A stretch of DNA of 7,352 bases, taken from assembly GCA_001872995.1 (NCBI GenBank), contig MNXO01000096.1:1-7352 (forward strand), read 5' to 3'. The DNA is from Bacteroidetes bacterium CG2_30_32_10 (GTDB lineage: Bacteria; Bacteroidota; Bacteroidia; Bacteroidales; CG2-30-32-10). The notes beneath the pieces were generated by a model. It searched no databases. It was not told where the DNA came from and was given only the letters and a program-made list of their open reading frames with translations. This document shows positions 1-5,711 of the stretch, piece by piece (within the stretch, counting starts at the first letter, position 1; each line of letters opens with the position of its first letter). The position numbers were made by a program, and so were the translations under genes.

Positions 1-1098
1 AGAAAAAACCATCATGGCGATGGTAACTACATTTAAAACAGGCAATGCGTGTTCAATTAACAATGGGTTATTGGTATAAAAAGAAATTAACAAACGTGGA
101 AAAAATATATTTCCTTGTACCATTACAATTGCACTAACGATGCTTATAAAAACTACTTTCTTTATCAATGGAAGCACATCTTCGTGCCTTCCTTGACCAA
201 TCACATTGCTCACAATCGTGTTTACTGCTGTACTTAAACCCCATACAGGAATCATTATCACCATATAAATGCTCCTAATAATATTAGAAATAGCTAAAGC
301 TTCTTCACTAATTCGCTCTACAATAATAAAAAAGATAAACCAACCCGAAAAAGACATAAAGTATTGCAACATCACCGGTATTGATAACTTAGAGATGCTT
401 TTTAGTAAAGTAAAATCAAGCTTTATGAATTTAAAAAGATGATAACTTCTATTTTTTAATTGGAGGGTATAGATGATAAAGAATAACATCACCGCTGCTT
501 CTGCAATAACTGACGACAAGGCGGCACCGACAATACCCATTTCAGGAAATCCCCAATGACCAAAAATAAAACAGTAATCCAGAATGATATTTATCGCTGC
601 CATTAAGGTCGTGCTGAATGTTAATACCCGAGTTTTAACTACGCCAATATAAAATGATGAAAACGTAATGTTGATAAAGGCAAATAGAATTCCCCATATT
701 CTATATTCAAAGAACTCGAGGCTTCCTTTATAAATGGCTGGCGAACTTATGACACTTTTTAGAAAAAAAGGAGCAATGTAATTGAATAATGCAAAAAGCA
801 TCAATGCGGTGATACTCAAAAAGAAAAAAGTATGGTAAACGATGGGACCTATGGCTGCAAAATTCTTTTCCCCATTTTTTCTCCCAATCATAATTTGAGC
901 CCCAATGCCAAATCCCATTCCTATTGTTATCAATGCAAAATAAAACAAGCCACCAATAGCACCAGCACCCAATGCCACCTCACTTACCCTGCCTAAAAAT
1001 GCGGTATCTATTACATTCAGAATGTTTTGTGCAACCAAACCAAATATAATAGGATAAGAGATTTTCCAAATACTATGATACGTATTCTTTATTTCCAT
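1..1098 (-). CDS. MATE-family multidrug/Na+ efflux transporter, C-terminus cut off by window edge
   Basis: Reading leftward from the ATG at 1098 gives 366 uninterrupted codons to the window edge. The family is usually about 440-460 residues, so roughly the last 80 are missing. The product is an inner-membrane protein with many hydrophobic segments. MATE hallmarks appear in order: DTAFLGRVSEVALGAGAIGG in the first helical pair (about residues 31-50), GFGIGAQIMIGRKNGE in the next loop, and NIILDYCFIFGHWGFPEMGI before the second half begins near residue 230. Known MATE proteins export cationic drugs or other organic compounds in exchange for Na+ or H+; the substrate here cannot be told from sequence. 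The start lies 36 bases beyond the rlmI stop on the same strand with no visible terminator between, so the two are probably co-transcribed. I see no frameshift. Family assignment is firm; a subfamily (NorM, DinF or other) is not. Confidence 0.93.
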   Translation of the reverse strand, partial: MEIKNTYHSIWKISYPIIFGLVAQNILNVIDTAFLGRVSEVALGAGAIGGLFYFALITIGMGFGIGAQIMIGRKNGEKNFAAIGPIVYHTFFFLSITALMLFALFNYIAPFFLKSVISSPAIYKGSLEFFEYRIWGILFAFINITFSSFYIGVVKTRVLTFSTTLMAAINIILDYCFIFGHWGFPEMGIVGAALSSVIAEAAVMLFFIIYTLQLKNRSYHLFKFIKLDFTLLKSISKLSIPVMLQYFMSFSGWFIFFIIVERISEEALAISNIIRSIYMVIMIPVWGLSTAVNTIVSNVIGQGRHEDVLPLIKKVVFISIVSAIVMVQGNIFFPRLLISFYTNNPLLIEHALPVLNVVTIAMMVFS

Positions 1099-1134
1099 GA
1101 AATTGTGAAATTGGATGAATGATTTTTAATGCGA

Positions 1135-2322
1135 TTAATCAATATAAAGCACCAATCCTTTTAAGTATTCCCCTTCGGGATGGTATATATTTACTGGATG
1201 ATCGGCTGGCTGCGATAGTTGATGTAGTATTTTTATTTGCCTTCCCGACTCAATAGCGGCTGCGGTGATAGTTGCATTAAACAATTGTCGATTGATTACT
1301 TGCGAGCAGGAGAAAGTAAATAAAATTCCTCCTTTATTTATTTTACTCATCGCCAGTGCATTTAATCGCTTATAACCCTGAATTGCATTGTGCTTTGCAT
1401 CATTGTGTTTGGCATAAGCAGGAGGATCCAAAACAACAATATCATAAGTTTCGTTTGTGTTTTTAAGAAAGTCCATTGTGTCTTCGGCAAAAGATTGATG
1501 TTGCGAACTGTTAAAATTGCCAAGAAGTAAATTCTTCTCCGTTAATTCAATTGCTTTTTTAGAACTATCAACCGAATGAACCATTTCTGCACCTGCTTTT
1601 AAAGCATAAACCGAAAAACCTCCCGAATAACAAAAAGTATTCACTATTTTTTTTTCTTTTGCGTATTCACTCAGCAATTTTCTATTATCACGTTGGTCAA
1701 TAAAAAAACCTGTCTTTTGACCACCTTCCCAATCCACAAAAAAAGCATGTCCATTTTCCAACACTTCTTTGGTTGCTGCTGCTCCAAATAAATACCCATC
1801 ATTACAATCTATTTTAGCCATCTTGGGCAAAGTTTCGGAACTCTTATCATAAACAGCATTAAGCTTATCCTGATATATTTCTTTTAAAGCATCCACAATC
1901 AAAGGCTTGGCATAATGCATGCCAATAGAATGCGATTGTATAACAGCCGTTCCGTTATAAAAGTCAATGATCAAACCAGGCAAACCATCCCCTTCGGCAT
2001 GTACCAATCGATACACATTGGTATTAATATTATCCGTTAATCCAAGAACTTCTCTCAGATGATAAGCAGCAGCTAATTTTGATTTCCAGAAATTAATATC
2101 AGGATTTTCTTTGTTAAAAGAGAATATTCTAATAGCAATAGAACCTATCTGATAATGACCTGTAGCAAGATATTCGTCTCTATTGGAATATACTTCCACC
2201 ACATCGCCCTCTGCAATATTGCCGTATACTTTATTAATTGCACCTGAGAAAATCCAAGGATGGAATCGTCTTACCGCTTCATCCTTACCGGGTTTTAATG
2301 ATATTTTAACAATTGTAGCCAT
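1135..2322 (-). CDS. rlmI: RlmI-type 23S rRNA (cytosine-C5)-methyltransferase, PUA plus SAM-methyltransferase domains
   Basis: The product has 395 residues, the family's usual length. E. coli RlmI makes m5C1962 in 23S rRNA using S-adenosylmethionine. An N-terminal PUA-like RNA-binding domain (about residues 4-75, with RRFHPWIFSGAI) is followed by a central linker domain and a Rossmann-type methyltransferase fold. SAM-binding motif I is NTFCYSGGFSVYALKAGAE (228-246), preceded by GFFIDQRDNR (205-214). The catalytic-region motif DPPAYAK is at 299-305. TFSCS at 336-340 carries Cys339, the likely catalytic cysteine. The end (PADHPVNIYHPEGEYLKG, 372-389) closely follows E. coli RlmI as I remember it. 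The ATG at 2322 starts directly on the PUA domain and lies 17 bases past a good Bacteroidota-type promoter element. It is the first gene of a leftward pair with the MATE transporter. The exact target base in this organism is inferred from the family. Confidence 0.93.
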   Translation of the reverse strand: MATIVKISLKPGKDEAVRRFHPWIFSGAINKVYGNIAEGDVVEVYSNRDEYLATGHYQIGSIAIRIFSFNKENPDINFWKSKLAAAYHLREVLGLTDNINTNVYRLVHAEGDGLPGLIIDFYNGTAVIQSHSIGMHYAKPLIVDALKEIYQDKLNAVYDKSSETLPKMAKIDCNDGYLFGAAATKEVLENGHAFFVDWEGGQKTGFFIDQRDNRKLLSEYAKEKKIVNTFCYSGGFSVYALKAGAEMVHSVDSSKKAIELTEKNLLLGNFNSSQHQSFAEDTMDFLKNTNETYDIVVLDPPAYAKHNDAKHNAIQGYKRLNALAMSKINKGGILFTFSCSQVINRQLFNATITAAAIESGRQIKILHQLSQPADHPVNIYHPEGEYLKGLVLYID

Positions 2323-2338
2323 AAGTCTTTATATTTTG

Positions 2339-2372
2339 CAAATTTACAATTTCTTTAAAATGATTAACAAAA
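2339..2372 (-). promoter_or_regulatory. Bacteroidota-type promoter for rlmI and the MATE gene
   Basis: On the minus strand TTTTG (2372-2368) is followed after 21 bases by TAAATTTG (2346-2339), an exact match to the TAnnTTTG -7 element used by the primary sigma factor of Bacteroidota, with a suitable -33 TTG. The rlmI ATG is 16 bases further downstream, implying a very short leader. The consensus is established; its use here is inferred. Confidence 0.6.
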
Positions 2373-2387
2373 TCTGTTAATTAAACT

Positions 2388-2395
2388 TATTTTTG
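2388..2395 (+). promoter_or_regulatory. Weak candidate -7 element for dapD
   Basis: TATTTTTG fits the Bacteroidota TAnnTTTG -7 consensus on the plus strand, but no TTG is found 19-21 bases upstream. A second TATTTTTG at 2474-2481 lies inside the left arm of the inverted array and also lacks a -33 partner. If this element is used, the dapD leader is about 200 bases and the whole inverted array is transcribed. Evidence is thin because the region is very T-rich. Confidence 0.25.
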
Positions 2396-2455
2396 TAAAG
2401 AATTACAAATATCATTTATTGGGTTAATTCTTTTTTTGAGGTGCTATTATTAAAT

Positions 2456-2542
2456 TTTTGTGCAAATTGTGTGTATTTTTGTGGCTCTTTGTGATATAGC
2501 TATTACACAAAGAACCACGAAGAAAACACTAAAAACACAAAG
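2456..2542. repeat. Inverted array of eight CACAAAG-type heptamers (4+4), large imperfect hairpin
   Basis: Four minus-oriented heptamers, TTTTGTG (2456), AATTGTG (2465), TTTTGTG (2477) and CTTTGTG (2487), face four plus-oriented ones, CACAAAG (2506), CACGAAG (2516), CACTAAA (2527) and CACAAAG (2536). Spacings are 9, 12, 10 on the left and 10, 11, 9 on the right, close to one helical turn and near mirror images. Arms 2471-2493 and 2506-2529 can pair almost throughout, with CTTTGTG/CACAAAG perfect at the tip and a 12-base loop (2494-2505) that itself contains ATAGCTAT. The array lies between the rlmI promoter and the dapD start. No U-run follows, so it is not a standard terminator. A sister array is at 5602-5690. 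Confidence 0.8.
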
Positions 2543-2597
2543 ACTCATGATTGAAAAAAGAATAAACCATTTATTGTAATTTAAAACATAAAGCAAT

Positions 2598-3404
2598 ATG
2601 AAAGAATTGATAGAAGCCGCTTGGGAAAATAGAAATTTGCTGAATGAAGAAAAAACGCAGCAAACTATTCGAGCAATTATTGAATTATTAGATAAAGGAG
2701 AAATCAGGGTTGCAGAGCCAATTGATAACAAATGGAATGTTAACGAATGGGTAAAAAAAGCGGTTATCTTATATTTTCAGATTCAGCAAATGAAAACCAT
2801 CGAAATTGGTCCCTTTGAGTTTCATGATAAAATTGCCTTAAAGAAAAACTATAAAGAAAAAGGAGTGAGGGTGGTTCCTCATGCCATTGCCCGTTATGGT
2901 TCGTACATTGCCAAGGGAGTTATTATGATGCCTTCTTATATAAATATTGGTGCTTATGTGGATAGTGGAACGATGGTTGACACTTGGGCAACAGTTGGTT
3001 CGTGTGCACAAATAGGGAAGAATGTTCATCTCAGTGGTGGGGTGGGAATAGGAGGGGTGCTGGAACCTGTTCAGGCTGCTCCAGTTATTATTGAGGATAA
3101 CTGTTTTATCGGTTCACGTTGCATTGTAGTAGAAGGCGTGCATTTAGAAAAAGAAGTGGTGTTAGGAGCCAATGTAGTACTCACTCAATCCACTAAAATT
3201 ATAGATGTTACCAATGAAAAACCAATAGAATATAAAGCCTTTGTTCCAACTCGTTCGGTGGTAATTCCTGGAACTTATGCCAAACAGTTTCCTGCTGGAA
3301 CGTATCAGGTTCCTTGTGCTTTGATTATTGGTACTCGCAAACCTTCTACCGACCTTAAAACTTCTTTAAATGATGCTTTGAGAGAATATCATGTTTCTGC
3401 TTAA
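2598..3404 (+). CDS. dapD: 2,3,4,5-tetrahydropyridine-2,6-dicarboxylate N-succinyltransferase
   Basis: The cytosolic enzyme transfers a succinyl group from succinyl-CoA to tetrahydrodipicolinate in the succinylase route to meso-diaminopimelate and lysine, so it feeds both peptidoglycan and protein synthesis. The 268 residues compare with about 274 in E. coli. The N-terminal helical domain begins MKELIEAAWENR. The left-handed beta-helix of hexapeptide repeats spans about residues 95-200, with the signature GAYVDSGTMVDTWATVGS (118-135), Asp128 as likely catalytic aspartate, then NVHLSGGVGIGGVLEP (142-157) and IIEDNCFIGSR (164-174). The C-terminal beta region, with AGTYQVPCALIIG, completes the CoA site of the active trimer. 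The ATG at 2598 gives a full N-terminal domain and there is no better upstream start. The next gene begins 12 bases after the stop, so dapD probably heads the operon with the envelope genes that follow. Confidence 0.96.
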   Translation: MKELIEAAWENRNLLNEEKTQQTIRAIIELLDKGEIRVAEPIDNKWNVNEWVKKAVILYFQIQQMKTIEIGPFEFHDKIALKKNYKEKGVRVVPHAIARYGSYIAKGVIMMPSYINIGAYVDSGTMVDTWATVGSCAQIGKNVHLSGGVGIGGVLEPVQAAPVIIEDNCFIGSRCIVVEGVHLEKEVVLGANVVLTQSTKIIDVTNEKPIEYKAFVPTRSVVIPGTYAKQFPAGTYQVPCALIIGTRKPSTDLKTSLNDALREYHVSA

Positions 3405-3416
3405 TTTATGTGATTA

Positions 3417-3905
3417 ATGAAATCTTATCGCAACTATATCTTTTTTGTTTTTTTATCCTTTGTTTTTGTATTTCACTGCAATGATATATTTGCACAGTAT
3501 ATCAAATCTGATTTGCAGTTGTTGCAAGAAAATGACAATTACATGTTCAATAAAAACAATAGCAAACAATTAAACCAAAAACCAATAAATAATACAAACC
3601 CCATTGAGTTTAAGCATAACAATGCTATGGTGAAGTACAATCCTTTTAGTCTAATATTAAAAGGGAGCATGTTGTTTTATCAACGGGTGGTTTCGCCACA
3701 ATTATTCAAGCATTGTATTTACGAACTAAGTTGTTCTAATTATTCAAAGCAGGCAATTCATCATTTTGGTATGATAAAGGGCGTATTTCTTAGTGCTGAC
3801 AGGTTGATGCGATGCAATTCGATGGTTAAAGAAGAAATACTTCCATGCGAGTTTAATAAAAAGGGCTTGGCAATTGATGAACCCACCAAATACGATACCC
3901 ATTAA
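3417..3905 (+). CDS. Exported or membrane-anchored protein with a YidD (membrane insertion efficiency factor) domain
   Basis: The product has 162 residues. Residues 1-27 form a signal peptide or uncleaved anchor: MKSYR, then a hydrophobic stretch rich in Phe and Val, then DIFAQ with likely cleavage after Ala26. Residues 28-75 are a polar, Asn/Lys-rich linker. Residues 78-135 match the YidD family: LFYQRVVSPQLFKHC, then ELSCSNYSKQAIHHFG, then RLMRCN, keeping the conserved Cys100, Cys106 and Cys133. Ordinary YidD proteins are about 70-90 residues, cytoplasmic-side, and lie beside yidC and rnpA, where they help membrane protein insertion. This one is about twice as long, appears to be exported, and sits after dapD. 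Its stop overlaps the next start in TAATG, which suggests translational coupling. The domain call is good; the role is unknown. I left the symbol empty because it is unlikely to be the housekeeping yidD. Confidence 0.85.
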   Translation: MKSYRNYIFFVFLSFVFVFHCNDIFAQYIKSDLQLLQENDNYMFNKNNSKQLNQKPINNTNPIEFKHNNAMVKYNPFSLILKGSMLFYQRVVSPQLFKHCIYELSCSNYSKQAIHHFGMIKGVFLSADRLMRCNSMVKEEILPCEFNKKGLAIDEPTKYDTH

Positions 3906-4783
3906 TGAGAACTAAAAAGCTTTTTATTTTCTGTTTTCTTATCGTAATATCTTACGTGCTCAAAAGTCAATCAAATACCTATAACTTTCACGAAAACATT
4001 ACGTTTGCTGATTATTTAATTGCAAATAACCTCACTGATGATGGCTTGGTGCTTTTAAAAAACATGAAAATTCAAAACAAGTTTAACCCATCACAAATTG
4101 ATACTATCTATTATTATTTGGCAACTATTTATTACCATCTGGGACAATTCGATTCTGCTTCTTATTATTACGATAAGGTAAATAGCAATAGCGCTTATGC
4201 CATGAAATCAAAGTTCTTTCAAGTAAATTCTTGTTTAAAGATGGATAGTATTTCTTTAGCAGCGGAAAATTTGTTAAAAATAAATACTACCGATACTTTG
4301 ACAAATGAATTATTGCAATTTCAATTATCAGGAGTGGCATTGCTTCAAAGAAACGTTGCTTCTTTTGATTCCTATTCCAAAAACTTTACTTATAGTAACA
4401 CTAATTTAATAAACGAAGAAAAGAACTTGTTGGATTATTCCAATAAAATTAAGAGCTTTAAAAATAAATCTCCTTTTGTAGCTGGAACTTTATCAGCATT
4501 GATACCTGGTTTAGGGAAAGTATATGCAGGCAAACCCAAACAAGGAATTACCTCTATTATTCCTATTGCGATTCTCGGATTGCAAACTTATGAAGCATAT
4601 AACAAAGCAGGAATAAAGAGTGCGCGTTTTATTATATTTGGAAGCTTGTTTTCCGTTTTCTATATTGGTAATATTTGGGGAAGTGCATTGAGTGTTCATA
4701 TTGTAAATCAAGAAATAAATAATGAAATCAATCGTCAGATTTTGTTTAATCTCGATATTCCTTTGCAACGTATTTTACGTTAA
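3905..4783 (+). CDS. Exported TPR-like protein with C-terminal PGLGKVYAG membrane region, paralogue of the next gene
   Basis: The product has 292 residues. A signal peptide occupies about residues 1-22 (MRTKK, hydrophobic core, ending LKSQS). Residues 25-180 are helical and TPR-like; the clearest repeat is IYYYLATIYYHLGQFDSASYYYD spread over 68-90, with A/Y/G at TPR positions. A charged linker leads to SALIPGLGKVYAGKPKQG (197-214), resembling the PGxGqxYxG motif of TM2-like and DUF5683-like Bacteroidota membrane proteins. Two hydrophobic segments follow (about 215-228 and 240-260), then GNIWGSALS and a polar tail. The ATG overlaps the YidD-domain gene's stop by one base. The last 62 bases also encode the start of the next gene. 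I do not recognise a characterised function; an inner-membrane protein with a periplasmic TPR domain working with its neighbours is an inference. Confidence 0.82.
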   Translation: MRTKKLFIFCFLIVISYVLKSQSNTYNFHENITFADYLIANNLTDDGLVLLKNMKIQNKFNPSQIDTIYYYLATIYYHLGQFDSASYYYDKVNSNSAYAMKSKFFQVNSCLKMDSISLAAENLLKINTTDTLTNELLQFQLSGVALLQRNVASFDSYSKNFTYSNTNLINEEKNLLDYSNKIKSFKNKSPFVAGTLSALIPGLGKVYAGKPKQGITSIIPIAILGLQTYEAYNKAGIKSARFIIFGSLFSVFYIGNIWGSALSVHIVNQEINNEINRQILFNLDIPLQRILR

Positions 4784-5579
4784 GGCTCAGAGAATAAATG
4801 TTTTTTCATATCCCGATAGTTTGTACAAAAGCGGAAATTTTATGCTCGCTGCTGCCGAATATGAAAGAATATTCTTTATATCTGCGGATGTAAACATCAA
4901 AAATACTGCTCTTTTAAAGAAATCGTATTGCTATAAACAAGACCAGCAATTTGATGTCGCTGCAAATACTTTAAAAAGAATTGATTTTAATAAAACAACT
5001 GATTCAATATATACAATTGTAGCTTATGAATATGCTTTAAATTCATTTCTTAATGAAGATTATAATGAAACTTTGCTTCAACTTAACGACTTGGATAATA
5101 AAGTAATAGACTCTGTTTATGAAAGCAAATGTTTAATGTTAAAAATATTAACATTAAATGAATTGCAAAAGTGGAAGGAGGCAACTATTACATTAAATAA
5201 TTACTTCAAAATCAATCATATTAAAGTAGATTCTCTTGTGAAAAGTGAATTATTGAAAAAGCCTAAGTTGAAAAATGAGAAACTAGCTAAAAACATGAGC
5301 TATATAATACCAGGAAGCGGACAAATATATACAGGACATTGGGGACGTGGTTTTAGTAGCTTGCTATTAAGTGGAGCCTTTGCAACATATACTTATATTA
5401 GTTTTGTAAATGGCTTTTATTTGTCAGGCGTTTTTTCTGGCTTTTCTCCTTTTCGAATGTTTTGGTCGGGTGGTGCCAATTATGCCGAATACCTTGCCAA
5501 ACAAAAAAACAAAGAGCGAATCAGTCAACATAATAAAAAAGTAAAGAATTTTATACTTAAAACCATTGATTTAAAATAA
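4722..5579 (+). CDS. Exported TPR-like protein with C-terminal PGSGQIYTG membrane region, second tandem paralogue
   Basis: The product has 285 residues and repeats the architecture of the gene before it. A signal peptide (MKSIVRFCLISIFLC, ending FYVKAQ, cleavage after residue 23) is followed by TPR-like helices (about 30-165; YKSGNFMLAAAEYERIF is one helix pair and QFDVAANTLKRI another). A Lys-rich linker leads to SYIIPGSGQIYTGHWGRG (193-210), then two hydrophobic segments (about 211-230 and 232-250) and a basic tail. The C-termini correspond: FWSGGANYAEYLAKQ here against IWGSALSVHIVNQE there. The start at 4722 is chosen because it supplies a complete signal peptide; the next in-frame Met is residue 41, inside the first TPR. 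It therefore overlaps the previous gene by 62 bases in the +1 frame. Function unknown; the context suggests one envelope module with the YidD-domain protein. It is the last gene before the second inverted array. Confidence 0.82.
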   Translation: MKSIVRFCLISIFLCNVFYVKAQRINVFSYPDSLYKSGNFMLAAAEYERIFFISADVNIKNTALLKKSYCYKQDQQFDVAANTLKRIDFNKTTDSIYTIVAYEYALNSFLNEDYNETLLQLNDLDNKVIDSVYESKCLMLKILTLNELQKWKEATITLNNYFKINHIKVDSLVKSELLKKPKLKNEKLAKNMSYIIPGSGQIYTGHWGRGFSSLLLSGAFATYTYISFVNGFYLSGVFSGFSPFRMFWSGGANYAEYLAKQKNKERISQHNKKVKNFILKTIDLK

Positions 5580-5601
5580 GAGTATATAAAGAAAACAGTA
5601 T

Positions 5602-5690
5602 CACAAAGTGTCACCAAGTTAAACACAAAGTATCTCAAAGTTCCAATTATTCTTAGTGTAACTTTGAGAGATTTTTTGTGAAACTTTATG
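5602..5690. repeat. Second inverted array of eight CACAAAG-type heptamers (4+4)
   Basis: Left heptamers CACAAAG (5602), CACCAAG (5612), CACAAAG (5624) and CTCAAAG (5634) are spaced 10, 12, 10. Right, inverted heptamers CTTAGTG (5652), CTTTGAG (5662), TTTTGTG (5674) and CTTTATG (5684) are also spaced 10, 12, 10, so the layout is exactly symmetric about position 5646. Because units are near-identical at 10-base steps, pairing can slip one unit: CTCAAAGTT (5634-5642) pairs perfectly with AACTTTGAG (5660-5668), extending outward to CAC (5624-5626) with GTG (5678-5680). It starts 22 bases after the envelope operon and runs to just before the lplA start. A transcript-end or mRNA-boundary role is plausible, but no clean U-run follows the stem. 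TAACTTTG at 5659-5666 fits a -7 element but has no -33 TTG. Confidence 0.8.
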
Positions 5691-5711
5691 TTCCAAAAAA
5701 AAATCATAAAT

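Noticed and set aside
2456..2542. CRISPR array or direct tandem repeat
   Set aside because: Units are 7 bases at about 10-base steps and inverted halfway, with no long repeats or uniform unique spacers.
2450..2731. A 93-codon minus-strand open frame with a hydrophobic product crossing the inverted array and the dapD start
   Set aside because: It overlaps the well-supported dapD N-terminus, its apparent hydrophobicity comes from T-rich complement sequence, and no family pattern is visible.
4511..4768. An 85-codon minus-strand open frame opposite the first TPR gene's membrane region
   Set aside because: Antisense shadow; the plus strand has the convincing domain pattern and signal peptides.
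3905..5579. The two overlapping TPR genes as one gene broken by a frameshift
   Set aside because: Each has its own complete signal peptide, TPR region and PGxGxxYxG membrane region, so they are two full paralogues, not two halves.
5659..5666. TAACTTTG as an lplA promoter -7 element
   Set aside because: It fits the consensus but is generated by the array heptamers and has no TTG at the required distance upstream.
5624..5680. Classical intrinsic terminator after the TPR operon
   Set aside because: The stem is A/T-rich and imperfect, and the T-run lies within the right arm, not directly after a GC-rich stem. A transcript-end role stays possible but is not supported by form.
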